This document shows positions 25,942 through 34,345 of a stretch of DNA of 64,000 nt, one piece after another. This DNA is from Bacillota bacterium. GTDB lineage: Bacteria > Bacillota > Clostridia > Acetivibrionales > JAFADI01. Where the stretch lies: assembly GCA_023424965.1 (NCBI GenBank), contig JAFADI010000182.1:1-64000 (forward strand), written 5' to 3'. Numbering within the stretch: position 1 is the stretch's first letter; each line of letters opens with the position of its first letter. Both the position numbers and the translations under genes were made by a program. Below the pieces are notes generated by a model. The model was not told the DNA's origin. It saw nothing but the letters and a program-made list of their open reading frames with translations, and ran no database searches.

Positions 25942-27165
25942 TTGTTCAAAAATAGAAGCTTACTTTTCGGAATCATCATTTTAGTTGTAATAACCTCTAT
26001 CCTATCATTTTCAGCAGCAGCCTTTATCTTTCTGGGTACGGGCTATTTCAAGCCGAATTACCAGATATCCTTCGAACCTGGGAAAGTCAGCTTTGAAAAT
26101 ATAAAGAAATTCAATAAGGTAAGAAACATCCTGGAGAATGAATACTACCAGGACGTAGACGAAAATGCGCTGCTTGAAGGAGCGGTGGCAGGCATGGCGG
26201 ATTCTCTTAAAGATCCTTATACCAATTACTTTTCCAAGGACCAGATGAAAATGTTCATGGAAAAGTCGGAAGGCAGCTATGTGGGAATCGGAGTATCCAT
26301 AAATGCCGATAACAACGGAATTCTTAATATCATCGAGGCCTTTGAGGACTCACCGGCCAAGAAGGCGGGCATCACCCAGGGCGATAAAATCATGAAGGTG
26401 GACGATACGGATGTGACCTCCATCAGGGATGAAAACATGGTCATAAGCATGATCAAGGGCAAAGAGGGAACCAATGTCAAGGTCACTGTCTACAGGCCTT
26501 CCGAGGGTAAATATATAGACTTTGATCTGGTGAGGAAGAAGATAAAGATTACCAATATAAGCAGTGAGGTTCTGACCGGCAATATCGGATATATAAAGAT
26601 CGTTATGTTTGACAGTGAAATAGCCAGTGACTTTGAGGCCCATCTCAACAAGCTGCTGGAGAAGAAAATAAAAGGCCTGGTCATCGACTTGAGGGACAAT
26701 CCGGGAGGAGATTATTCACAGGTGGTGCAGATTGCCGACCGGCTGCTGCCCGAAGGCCTGATTGTGTATACGGAGGACAGGGCAAAAAGAAGGAATGAAG
26801 AAAGGTCCGACAAAAATGAATTGAAGCTTCCCATATCCATTCTCATCAATGGAAACAGCGCAAGTGCGTCGGAAATTCTTTCGGGAGCCGTTAAAGACCT
26901 TCATAAAGGTACTCTGGTAGGTACCAGGACCTTTGGAAAGGGTCTGGTTCAGACGGTCAAGCTGCTGGACGACGGATCGGGAATCAAGGTGACCATCGCA
27001 AGATATTTTACTCCTTCGGGAGTATGCATCCAGGGAATCGGGATTGCTCCGGATGTTGAAGTAAAGCTGGATGAAAAATTTGACGGGAAGCCTGTTTCAC
27101 AGGTGCCCAAAGCGGAAGACGGCCAGTTGAAAAAGGCCATGGAGGTAATAAATTCGGCGCAATAA
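25942..27165 (+). CDS. ctpA: Carboxyl-terminal processing protease (S41)
   Basis: The 407-aa protease is anchored or secreted through an N-terminal hydrophobic segment (about 8-32). A PDZ domain lies at about 112-195 and the S41 catalytic domain at about 205-375. The catalytic triad is visible as Ser308 (NSASASEI), Lys333 (FGKGLVQ) and Gln337, with the same spacing as Bacillus CtpB. It starts at TTG behind AGGAGTGG. It follows ftsEX and the M23 gene, separated by the repeat pair, so joint envelope function is plausible but co-transcription is unclear. Clostridia often have several paralogues, so the symbol is by family. Confidence 0.92.
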   Translation: MFKNRSLLFGIIILVVITSILSFSAAAFIFLGTGYFKPNYQISFEPGKVSFENIKKFNKVRNILENEYYQDVDENALLEGAVAGMADSLKDPYTNYFSKDQMKMFMEKSEGSYVGIGVSINADNNGILNIIEAFEDSPAKKAGITQGDKIMKVDDTDVTSIRDENMVISMIKGKEGTNVKVTVYRPSEGKYIDFDLVRKKIKITNISSEVLTGNIGYIKIVMFDSEIASDFEAHLNKLLEKKIKGLVIDLRDNPGGDYSQVVQIADRLLPEGLIVYTEDRAKRRNEERSDKNELKLPISILINGNSASASEILSGAVKDLHKGTLVGTRTFGKGLVQTVKLLDDGSGIKVTIARYFTPSGVCIQGIGIAPDVEVKLDEKFDGKPVSQVPKAEDGQLKKAMEVINSAQ

Positions 27166-27232
27166 ACCGGCAAATAAATGTGTATAAAAATCCCTATTCT
27201 CCATAAACTACCTTTATTGGAGGTGGGATCAA

Positions 27233-27406
27233 TTGACGGATCTTGATAATAAACTCAAAATCCAGGTGGCAACTGAGCTTGGACTGATGGAACGGGTTAT
27301 GAAATTCGGTTGGAAGAGCCTGTCGGCCAAGGAAACGGGCAGGATTGGCGGACTTATGACAAAAAGAAAGAAAACGGCCGCACTTGAAAAAAGCCAGCAA
27401 GCTTGA
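27233..27406 (+). CDS. Small acid-soluble spore protein, alpha/beta type
   Basis: A 57-aa protein starts at a TTG eight bases after GGAGGT. The sequence KIQVATELGL followed by FGWKSLSAKETGRIGG and a basic tail fits the alpha/beta SASP pattern: conserved ELG, an (A/S)KE glycine-rich GRIGG, then a basic segment. Such proteins coat DNA in dormant spores. Upstream, TGTATA and CATAAACTA (27181-27210) resemble a forespore sigma-G promoter, with spacing slightly short. The end of the gene lies inside the terminator hairpin. The family call is by pattern; the usual C-terminal MV(K/R)xxI helix is reduced to LMTKRKK. Confidence 0.72.
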   Translation: MTDLDNKLKIQVATELGLMERVMKFGWKSLSAKETGRIGGLMTKRKKTAALEKSQQA

Positions 27407-27425
27407 ACTTGCAGGCTTTTTTTTT
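27391..27425 (+). terminator. Terminator overlapping the SASP stop codon
   Basis: AAGCCAGCAAG pairs with CTTGCAGGCTT around the TTGAA loop that contains the stop codon, and is followed by nine or more T. Confidence 0.88.
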
Positions 27426-27434
27426 GTATAATGT

Positions 27435-27492
27435 AAGGGGACATTCCCGCTGCAGTGCAAGCATGTTTTTTTGAGGAGGGAAATGTCCCCTT
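27435..27492. repeat. Inverted repeat flanking a 36-base spacer
   Basis: AAGGGGACATT (27435-27445) is an exact inverted match of AATGTCCCCTT (27482-27492). The GGGGACA theme recalls the arms of the MITE-like element, but the rest differs. It lies just upstream of the methyltransferase gene and could fold as a hairpin in its leader. Confidence 0.55.
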
Positions 27493-27529
27493 TTGAATTG
27501 GTGGGTGGAGTTCCCCACAAGGAGGCCGG

Positions 27530-28279
27530 ATGTACAAAAATTTTGCGGATATATATGATGCGCTTATGTATGATGTGGATTATAAGGGCTGGGCCGATTA
27601 CGTCGAGGAAATATTCCGGAGGCATGGGGTGAGGCCCGGACTGGTCCTGGACCTGGGATGCGGTACCGGGAGTTTTTGCATTGAGATGGCGGCAAGGGGA
27701 TATGACATGATCGGCGTGGACCTTTCCCCCGAGATGTTGTCCTGTGCAAAAACGAAGACGGTTGAAAAAGGCCTGGATATCCTGTATCTGAACCAGGACA
27801 TGACGGATTTCGAGTTATATGGCACGGTAGGCGCCATTGTCTGCCTTATGGACAGTATAAACTACATCACGGCTAAAAACAGCCTTAAAAGGCTTTTAAA
27901 GCTCGTCAACAATTATCTTGATCCCGGAGGGCTGTTTGTTTTTGACATAAACACCCGCTACAAGTTTGAAAAGGTTTTTGGGGAGAATGTTTTTTACGAT
28001 GTGAGCGATGACGTCACCTATATCTGGAAAAACAACTATGATGGGAAGAGGAAGGTGTGCGAGTTTGACCTTACTTTCTTCATAAAAGACGGCGACAGGT
28101 ATATAAGGCAGGATGAGACACACTATGAAAGGGCCTATGCTCAGGAAGAAATAAAAGAAATGCTTGGCACATCGGACTTAAGGCTGCTCGAAGTTTGCGA
28201 TGAGTTAAGCTTCAAAGCTCCGTGCGCAAACAGCCAAAGAGTTTTTTACACCTGCAGGAAGCCCGGTTCAATTACATAA
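27530..28279 (+). CDS. Class I SAM-dependent methyltransferase
   Basis: A 249-aa Rossmann-type methyltransferase with motif I VLDLGCGTGS (39-48), motif II GVDLSPEML, and a motif around NQDMTDFEL. This is the common methyltransferase-25 type in Firmicutes; the substrate is unknown. AGGAGG lies five bases before the ATG. The next gene is a DNA-repair-like MGMT protein 34 bp downstream on the same strand. Confidence 0.85.
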   Translation: MYKNFADIYDALMYDVDYKGWADYVEEIFRRHGVRPGLVLDLGCGTGSFCIEMAARGYDMIGVDLSPEMLSCAKTKTVEKGLDILYLNQDMTDFELYGTVGAIVCLMDSINYITAKNSLKRLLKLVNNYLDPGGLFVFDINTRYKFEKVFGENVFYDVSDDVTYIWKNNYDGKRKVCEFDLTFFIKDGDRYIRQDETHYERAYAQEEIKEMLGTSDLRLLEVCDELSFKAPCANSQRVFYTCRKPGSIT

Positions 28280-28313
28280 TAATTTTATAGTTTAATGGTG
28301 GAGAGAAAGTCAA

Positions 28314-28619
28314 ATGGCGTTTTTTGAGGAAGTTTACACGATAGTCAGACAGATACCCGAAGGAAAGGTTGCCACCTACGGGCAGATTGCCCGGATGCTG
28401 GGACAGCCAAGGAAAGCCAAGCTGGTGGGCTGGGCGCTGCATTCAAATCCCCACGGAGGCCAGGTGCCCTGCCACAGAGTGGTAAACAGGCTGGGGCAGT
28501 TAAGTGGAGGGCCTGCATTTGGGGGTGCAGAAATTCAAAAAAATTTGCTTGAGCAAGAGGGAATAATATTTGATGAAAACGGAATAATAAACTTACAAAG
28601 ATATTTATGGAAACCGTAA
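28314..28619 (+). CDS. MGMT-family DNA-binding protein (alkyltransferase-like)
   Basis: At 101 aa it holds only the C-terminal DNA-binding/methyltransferase domain of O6-alkylguanine transferases. The helix-turn-helix region is KVATYGQIARMLG (18-30) and the active-site loop is PCHRVV (52-57) with Cys53 kept. Classical alkyltransferase-like proteins have Trp at that position, so this short form could still be chemically active. The N-terminal ribonuclease-H-like domain of Ada/Ogt is missing. The start is supported by GGAG ten bases upstream. Confidence 0.85.
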   Translation: MAFFEEVYTIVRQIPEGKVATYGQIARMLGQPRKAKLVGWALHSNPHGGQVPCHRVVNRLGQLSGGPAFGGAEIQKNLLEQEGIIFDENGIINLQRYLWKP

Positions 28620-28682
28620 CCATGATAATCCAGCAAAATAGCGCTTATTGGGCTTGCTGCAAGGGATTTGTAATTTTCTTGA

Positions 28683-28711
28683 TTGACAATAACTCTTAAA
28701 ATGTGTTACAC
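28683..28711 (+). promoter_or_regulatory. Predicted sigma-A promoter of the cold-shock gene
   Basis: TTGACA (28683-28688), a 17-base spacer and TTACAC (28706-28711), with TG two bases before the -10. It would give a leader of about 60 bases, typical of cold-shock genes. Confidence 0.6.
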
Positions 28712-28778
28712 TTTATGTACTGTCGTGTCAGGAAAATTCTGACCAGGTTAAAGTAATTATTTCAGGAGGAATGAAAGA

Positions 28779-28979
28779 ATGGAAAGAGGAAGAGTAAAAT
28801 GGTTTAATGCTGAAAAGGGTTTCGGCTTTATCGAAAGGGAAGGCGGAAATGATGTATTTGTTCATTTTTCAGCAATAACTATGGATGGTTTTAAGACACT
28901 TGAAGAAGGCGCTGAGGTTGTATTTGATGTTGTAGAAGGTGCTAAAGGCCCTCAGGCAGCAAATGTTGCAAAGGCGTAA
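28779..28979 (+). CDS. Cold-shock protein (CspA family)
   Basis: A 66-aa single cold-shock domain with RNP-1 KGFGFIE and RNP-2 VFVHFSAI, binding single-stranded RNA or DNA. AGGAGG-type site before the ATG. It is monocistronic, with its own promoter and terminator. Confidence 0.95.
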   Translation: MERGRVKWFNAEKGFGFIEREGGNDVFVHFSAITMDGFKTLEEGAEVVFDVVEGAKGPQAANVAKA

Positions 28980-29049
28980 CCACGACTTAAAGTGTGAAGG
29001 CTATGTAATTAAAGTTTTATTTAACATAAATTGATGTAGCCAGCTACTA

Positions 29050-29077
29050 CCCCGGTATAATACTATACCGGGGTTTT
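29050..29077 (+). terminator. Terminator after the cold-shock gene
   Basis: CCCCGGTATA (29050-29059) pairs with TATACCGGGG (29064-29073) around a four-base loop, followed by TTTT. Confidence 0.88.
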
Positions 29078-29102
29078 CAATATTTATAGGAAGGAAATAA
29101 CC

Positions 29103-29981
29103 ATGGAAGATTATATCGTAAGAGCCACGGCTGCCGAAGGCACCATAAGGGCATTTGCCTGCGTTTCTACGGAAATGGTGGCGGAGGCAAGGCGGGTGCA
29201 CAACCTGTCACCGCTGGCGTCTGCGGCTCTGGGAAGGACAATGACGGCTGCTGCCATGATGTCCATCATGCTCAAAGGCCCGAAAGATACGCTGACAATA
29301 CAAATCAAAGGCGGAGGTCCTCTGGGGGGGATCATTGTGGCTGCCGACACCTTTGCAAATGTGAGGGGCTATGTATACAACCCTCAGGTTGACCTTCCGT
29401 TGAATCTGGCGGGTAAGTTTGATGTGGGGGCGGCAGTGGGTAAAGACGGATATATGAATGTAATAAAGGACATGGGGCTGAAGGAGCCTTATATAGGCTA
29501 TGTGAACCTGGTTTCAGGGGAAATAGGAGAGGATCTGGCCTATTACTATGCATATTCGGAGCAGGTGCCTTCCGTTGTTTCCCTTGGAGTTCTCGTAAAT
29601 CCGGATGAGAGCATAGCAAACGCCGGAGGATACATTATCCAGCTTATGCCCGGTGCAGAGGAGAATGTGGTGGATTTCCTGGAGAACAAGGTCAATTCCT
29701 TACCTTCCGTAACCAGGCTGCTGGCGGAGGGTAACAGGCCGGAGGACATTCTGGAAATGGTTCTCGGAGAAAAGGGCTTGAAGTTTGTCGATGAGACAGG
29801 CTGCAGGTATAAGTGCAATTGCTCCAGGGAAAGAATGGAAAGAGCGCTGCTCAGCCTGGGGAGAAAAGAAATAAAAGAGCTCATCGAGGACCAGCACGAT
29901 GCGGAGCTTCAGTGTCACTTCTGCAACACCAAGTACCATTTCACCGAAGGCCAGCTGAGGGAATACCTGGAGCTCAGTTAA
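29103..29981 (+). CDS. hslO: Redox-regulated chaperone Hsp33
   Basis: The 292-aa protein has the Hsp33 core domain and the C-terminal zinc redox switch: Cys238/Cys240 (CNC) and Cys271/Cys274 (CHFC). Oxidation releases zinc and activates holdase function. It begins 25 bp after the cold-shock terminator with GGAAGG before the ATG, and is followed by an AT-rich gap and the tRNA promoter. Confidence 0.96.
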   Translation: MEDYIVRATAAEGTIRAFACVSTEMVAEARRVHNLSPLASAALGRTMTAAAMMSIMLKGPKDTLTIQIKGGGPLGGIIVAADTFANVRGYVYNPQVDLPLNLAGKFDVGAAVGKDGYMNVIKDMGLKEPYIGYVNLVSGEIGEDLAYYYAYSEQVPSVVSLGVLVNPDESIANAGGYIIQLMPGAEENVVDFLENKVNSLPSVTRLLAEGNRPEDILEMVLGEKGLKFVDETGCRYKCNCSRERMERALLSLGRKEIKELIEDQHDAELQCHFCNTKYHFTEGQLREYLELS

Positions 29982-30114
29982 CACCTATAATTTGCGTACC
30001 TGTGCAGCAATGGACAGTTGAACATAAGGCGGCAGTAAACGGATGAATGCATGAGGATTTACCAGCATAATCAAGGTATATTTTAATATTTTTAAAAATA
30101 CCTGAAAATAGATA

Positions 30115-30143
30115 TTGACTTTGATATATTATTTTTGTATACT
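30115..30143 (+). promoter_or_regulatory. Strong sigma-A promoter for the tRNA Val-Asp-Phe cluster
   Basis: TTGACT (30115-30120), exactly 17 bases, TATACT (30138-30143). It lies 30 bp before the first tRNA. Confidence 0.82.
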
Positions 30144-30173
30144 AGTCATTGTCACTCGACGGAAGCACGCTGT

Positions 30174-30249
30174 GGGCGCTTAGCTCAGCTGGGAGAGCAC
30201 CTGCCTTACAAGCAGGGGGTCGTAGGTTCGAGCCCTACAGTGCCCACCA
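30174..30249 (+). tRNA. tRNA-Val (TAC anticodon)
   Basis: A 76-base cloverleaf: acceptor GGGCGCT/AGTGCCC, TAGCTCAGCTGGGAGAGCA D arm, anticodon loop CTTACAA, GGTTCGAGCC T loop, and encoded CCA. Confidence 0.96.
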
Positions 30250-30319
30250 AATTCCACTTGACATATGTGGATGGATGGATTAATATATTAAAGCGGTTTG
30301 TGACTGTTGAAGACAATTT

Positions 30320-30396
30320 GGCCCGGTAGTTCAGTTGGTTAGAACGCTAGCCTGTCACGCTAGAGGTCGAGGGTTCGAGCCCCTTCCGGGTCGCCA
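30320..30396 (+). tRNA. tRNA-Asp (GTC anticodon)
   Basis: A 77-base cloverleaf with acceptor GGCCCGG/CCGGGTC, anticodon loop CTGTCAC, GGTTCGAGCC T loop, and encoded CCA. It is 70 bp after tRNA-Val. Confidence 0.96.
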
Positions 30397-30400
30397 ATTT

Positions 30401-30476
<76 letters not shown>

Positions 30477-30788
30477 GTATGTTGGCAGAAGCGGATTTCA
30501 AATGATTTTAACAATCAATGGAATTACGCTTTTTTTATGCAATTTTTCTGTGACTCCTTCCAGTGCTGAACGCTTTACCAGGCTGGCCGTGACAATTTAA
30601 ATTCAAGTGTTTTTTACCCTTGTTGATCTGGGGAGAATTTCTCCGAAGAATGAAGGGCTTTTCTATTTCGCCATACTTATTTCCATATGCGAAATTATTC
30701 GAAAAATAATTGTTAACATAATGTATCAAAAAAAGATAATTATGTATATTATGTAATAGGAAGTGAAGCAGCGAAAGGAGTGAAGTTG
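30477..30788. other. Non-coding gap between tRNA-Phe and the first SPOCS gene
   Basis: I see no convincing gene here. It becomes AT-rich toward the SPOCS gene and contains a small GGGGAGAATTTCTCC hairpin near 30630. A sporulation promoter would be expected, but none can be called with confidence. Confidence 0.5.
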
Positions 30789-31517
30789 ATGAGCAAAATA
30801 GGAAACAACACAGCAAATTTAAATTCGGAGAATAATGCAAACGCTGGCGAGGAGGTTAGTCTCATGGGAAACAATTGTTCAAATGGCGGCGCAGTAGGCG
30901 GTTTACAAGCACAAGTCCCTGTAGTTATCAGCAGAAACAGTAAACAAATATTGGTAGAAGGCAGTGTTCCTTTTCCACAGGATTACCCTGCGATTGAGAT
31001 CGTACAGGTAATAAAAAGGGTAAGGGATCTGAACGTTTTTATTTGTAGGAATAAAGCTGTGGTTAACGGAGTACTTGAAGCCAATGTAATTTATAAAACC
31101 TTTGAAGGGAATTACAGCTACAGGCATCAGGGCAATGACCCGGAAGCTTCTTTTGGAACCGTCAGGCAGATCGGATTTGAGCTTCCTTTCAGTGATTTTA
31201 TCGATGTTCCGGGCGCAAGAGCAGGGGATGACTTTATTGTCAACTTTGCAGGTGTGGAAAACGAATGCGAATTGGATTCGCTGGAGGACCCGTGCACTAT
31301 AGGCTGTTCAAAAACGGCATATAAGAGAGTCAGATTAAGTGTTGTCGTATTGGTGAATATATCCGTGGTCAGAAATGTTCTTGTCCCTCTCGGCAATCTT
31401 GGAGACGATGTACTGCCGGTTTTGGCAGGAGAGACCGGAAACGGCAACAACGGCAGCACAAACGGGAGTGCAAACGCAGGCGCAAATACGGGCAACAACA
31501 GCTGTTCATGCAGATAG
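30789..31517 (+). CDS. SPOCS-domain (DUF3794) protein, SipL-like
   Basis: The 242-aa protein carries one SPOCS domain (about 45-205), recognised by the FPQDYPAIEIVQVIKRVRDL strand, VVNGVLEANVIYKT and the PFSDFIDVPGARAGDD segment. In Clostridium difficile the SPOCS/SipL family links the spore coat to the forespore. The N-terminus is Asn-rich, and the C-terminus is a Gly/Asn low-complexity tail ending in CSC. I chose the ATG at 30789, with AAAGGAG nine bases upstream. A paralogue follows at 31.7 kb. A spore role is inferred from the family. Confidence 0.78.
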   Translation: MSKIGNNTANLNSENNANAGEEVSLMGNNCSNGGAVGGLQAQVPVVISRNSKQILVEGSVPFPQDYPAIEIVQVIKRVRDLNVFICRNKAVVNGVLEANVIYKTFEGNYSYRHQGNDPEASFGTVRQIGFELPFSDFIDVPGARAGDDFIVNFAGVENECELDSLEDPCTIGCSKTAYKRVRLSVVVLVNISVVRNVLVPLGNLGDDVLPVLAGETGNGNNGSTNGSANAGANTGNNSCSCR

Positions 31518-31573
31518 ATAAAAGATAGAGAAATCAGGTTACTCTGGTCATAATCGGAAGTAGTACTTCATAT

Positions 31574-31617
31574 GGGCTATCCGGTCACTGTTGGCTAATC
31601 ACCGGATAGCCCTTTTT
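31574..31617 (+). terminator. Terminator after the first SPOCS gene
   Basis: GGGCTATCCGGT (31574-31585) pairs with ACCGGATAGCCC (31601-31612), then TTTTTT. The loop is 15 bases. Confidence 0.9.
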
Positions 31618-31709
31618 TACCCAAATGCAAGTGTACGCTTTTTCACAAAATTCCGGATAATTTATATTATGGTAGTAAGCCCAGTTATGCTATTCAGGAG
31701 ATTGCAGGC

Positions 31710-32327
31710 ATGGATGAGGAAGTTGAATATCGTAATTATTTGAAGAGAATATCCCAGAGCCCCTATAACAGGAACAGACGGCTTGAAAATACCGATAAGA
31801 AGCAAATCGTGAAGCAAAGCATTGTTTCAAGGCTCATAGGAGAAAATTGCTGCCACACGCTGGTTGAATTTGAGGTTGAATTCCCGCAAAGGTATCCGTG
31901 CGTGGAATTAAAACAGGTACATATGAGTGTAAAGGATTTGAAATTCCGTGTATCCAAGAATAAGGTACTGATTCAGGGCGACCTGTTCAGCAGCATTGAT
32001 TATAAGGTCTACGAAGGCAGGGCATTGATGTGGTACAGGGATGCAAAGCAAAATGCCATTCTGGGGACGATAAAAAGCATATCCGCAAGCTTGCCCTTTA
32101 CATCCCATGTGGATATCATGGGAGCGCAGCCAGGCGACGAGGTGGAAGTAAAATTTGCGGGTATAGAGGAATCCTCCGGGCAAAGTACACTGATTAGACC
32201 TTTCAGCCTTCCGAACAGCGATATAACTTTATACAAAAGGCTTAAGCAATCCGTTCTGGCAAAAATATGCCTGAAAGTATTAAGGCAAATGGTCGTGCCT
32301 GTCAACGTGGGTGAGATTGTGGAATGA
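31710..32327 (+). CDS. SPOCS-domain (DUF3794) protein, second paralogue
   Basis: A 205-aa protein with the same domain as its upstream neighbour: FPQRYPCVELKQVHMSVKDL, VLIQGDLFSSIDYKVYEG and LPFTSHVDIMGAQPGDE align with it. It lacks the Asn-rich ends and has a basic N-terminus (about 1-30). AGGAG lies before the ATG. The two genes have separate signals and are flanked by tRNA genes on both sides. Confidence 0.78.
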   Translation: MDEEVEYRNYLKRISQSPYNRNRRLENTDKKQIVKQSIVSRLIGENCCHTLVEFEVEFPQRYPCVELKQVHMSVKDLKFRVSKNKVLIQGDLFSSIDYKVYEGRALMWYRDAKQNAILGTIKSISASLPFTSHVDIMGAQPGDEVEVKFAGIEESSGQSTLIRPFSLPNSDITLYKRLKQSVLAKICLKVLRQMVVPVNVGEIVE

Positions 32328-32517
32328 TGCACTGCAGGCAGTGAGAACAGTTCTGTTGCACACAATAACAAAAACTTCTAAAAATATTTCGCTAAAAAGT
32401 CTTGCATTTATCGGCTTCCCATGCTATATTATTACACGAGGATTCGAGCGGAACAGTGTGACAGTTTGAGCAGAATCCCGTGCCGCTGTTTTAATTTGCG
32501 GCATTTGATTTCAATAT

Positions 32518-32592
32518 GCGGGTTTAACTCAGCGGTAGAGTGTCACCTTGCCAAGGTGAAAGTCGCGAGTTCAAATCTCGTAACCCGCTCCA
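32518..32592 (+). tRNA. tRNA-Gly (GCC anticodon)
   Basis: A 75-base cloverleaf with acceptor GCGGGTT/AACCCGC, anticodon loop TTGCCAA, GAGTTCAAATC T arm, and encoded CCA. Confidence 0.95.
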
Positions 32593-32635
32593 AAAACAAC
32601 CAGCTTATCTTGCAGGTAGGCTGGTTGAATAATCT

Positions 32636-32709
<74 letters not shown>

Positions 32710-32713
32710 GGTG

Positions 32714-32745
32714 ATACCAAGCCCTTCGGGGTTTGGTATTTTTTG
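32714..32745 (+). terminator. Terminator after the tRNA Gly-Cys pair
   Basis: ATACCAAGCCC pairs with GGGGTTTGGTAT around a short TTC loop, followed by TTTTT. Confidence 0.88.
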
Positions 32746-32762
32746 TTGTCAAAGTTCAACCC

Positions 32763-33002
32763 CTAATCATCCTCACTTTCAATTTTCAATATTTGTCCCG
32801 TTCCGGCATCAACATGAACTTCGTATAAGCCATAGATTGTGCGGATATAGACTTCATAAAGCAATAATCCATGCTCATAGTCCAGTTCTACTTTTACAAC
32901 TTGACCCGGAACCTGCCGGACTGCAATTTGAATTGCTGTCTCCGCATTGATTCGGTAAGTTCTCCAATAATTATCCCACAACCTATAATGATAGTTTGAC
33001 AT
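32763..33002 (-). CDS. Small PepSY-domain protein
   Basis: A 79-aa protein. ETAIQIAVRQVPGQVVKVELDY followed by YEVYIRTIYGLYEVHVDAGTG and a last ILKIE fits a single PepSY domain. I use the ATG at 33002 (GGAAGG 11 bases upstream); an in-frame GTG at 33011 sits almost on the ribosome binding site. No signal peptide is seen. Function unknown; PepSY domains often inhibit proteases or sense the envelope. It converges on the tRNA operon. Confidence 0.75.
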   Translation of the reverse strand: MSNYHYRLWDNYWRTYRINAETAIQIAVRQVPGQVVKVELDYEHGLLLYEVYIRTIYGLYEVHVDAGTGQILKIESEDD

Positions 33003-33138
33003 TAAGTGCACTACCTTCCGAACATTGATTTGACAATATTATATTATTCATAAATTCCTATGAGGTTACATAATAAGGTTTTGATGCGCAGCGTGTCGGG
33101 CTGTGCGGTTGAATAATAGGTTGTACTGATGTAATATG

Positions 33139-33343
33139 GAAGTATCTGCAGCAGGACAGGAAATAGGTAACCCTGCATACTCACACAAACGGATGATTTT
33201 TAAATCGCGGCATATATAAAAACCGAAATTGAGGACACGGACAAATTAATCAGAGAAATGGGCTATAAGGTATTATTGCAGGCTTGAAAGACAAGGGCTA
33301 TTCTTTTAAAACCGTGAATGAGTTGCTTGAAGGGAAAAATTAA
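33139..33343 (+). pseudogene. Polysaccharide deacetylase remnant (NodB-type), frameshifted
   Basis: Three pieces in three frames line up with one deacetylase. Frame one reads AAGQEIGNPAYSHKRMIF (the HS/TxxH motif region, with the first His replaced by Pro). Frame two reads AYIKTEIEDTDKLIREMGY (the helix after that motif). Frame three reads GLKDKGYSFKTVNELLEG and ends at 33341. The catalytic FRPPxG region is missing between pieces two and three, so this gene is dead. Confidence 0.68.
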
Positions 33344-33747
33344 TATCTTCCTATTTCTCCCTGTATATCTGGAGGGTCTATCAGGATTAAGCTAATTTTA
33401 TTTAAAAATCTGCTGTGGAGCAGGCAACGATTTTTATATGGTCTCTGATGACAGTATGATATTATTTATGAGAATGGACAGAACAGAGACATCTGGAATG
33501 GGATTGGAGTTGAAACTGCAATTTAAGGGGAATTATTCTGATAAATGTAACAATATGTTTATTTTGTTACATGTGTTCTATTTATTAAACTCACCAATAT
33601 CAACGGTTTTCTTTAAAGTGAATAGAATTTCAGCCGGGTATCTAAAAATATATATGTATCTTTTTATCATAGATATTGAATTTTTCGTACATTTATCGGC
33701 GGGGCCATTTCATACGGCATGTTTACTGTAAGAGAGGAGCTAGGGAA

Positions 33748-34095
33748 GTGACTGTTGAACCGGTTCGCAATAAAGTTAAAATCACGCAGATGCACCAATA
33801 TCTGAAGGGCCGGGATAAAAAATATGCACTTTTGTTTAAATTCGGCCTGAATACAGGGTTGAGAATAAGCGATTTTTTGCCGCTCAAGGTAAAAGATATT
33901 TATTTGGGCAACGGGATGTTTAAAGAACATCTGGATATTAAAGAGAGGAAAACCGCCAAGGAAAAGAAAATAAAAATCAATTCCGCCTTACAAAAAACCC
34001 TATCGGACTATATAAGGACCCAGCAAATAACCCTCCGGTATATAGGGATTAACCAGGACCAAAAATATGAGCTCTATTCCCTGGTACAGTTCTAG
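33748..34095 (+). pseudogene. Truncated tyrosine recombinase/integrase
   Basis: A 115-aa frame starts at GTG eight bases after GAGAGGAG. FKFGLNTGLRISDFLPLKV (31-49) is the box I region of XerC/phage integrases, with catalytic Arg39, and LDIKERKTAKEKKIKIN matches the following beta hairpin and its catalytic Lys. The frame ends at 34095, before the HxxR and Tyr boxes, so it cannot be a full recombinase. It lies 1 kb downstream of tRNA-Cys, beside another broken gene. Confidence 0.75.
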
Positions 34096-34345
34096 AAAAA
34101 CTGTACCTTTTATTTGTAAAAAACAACAAAATATTCTGATTTTTTACTAATTTTTGCAGGATTTTGGGAATCGATGTCGAATAGTCTGAATGTAACAAAA
34201 TAAACAAATTGTTGCATACAGATTAAGAAAGAAAAGCAGATAAAAATCGATTTTTTAAAGCATTTCATGTATGGAATAAAACCCAGTATATGTAAAAAAA
34301 TCAGATCAATAAAAATATCAAATAATCAGAAAGAGGTAACAATTT

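Noticed and set aside
33438..33731. 97-codon frame upstream of the truncated integrase
   Set aside because: No ribosome binding site, biased AT-rich composition and no recognisable sequence; probably chance in decayed DNA.
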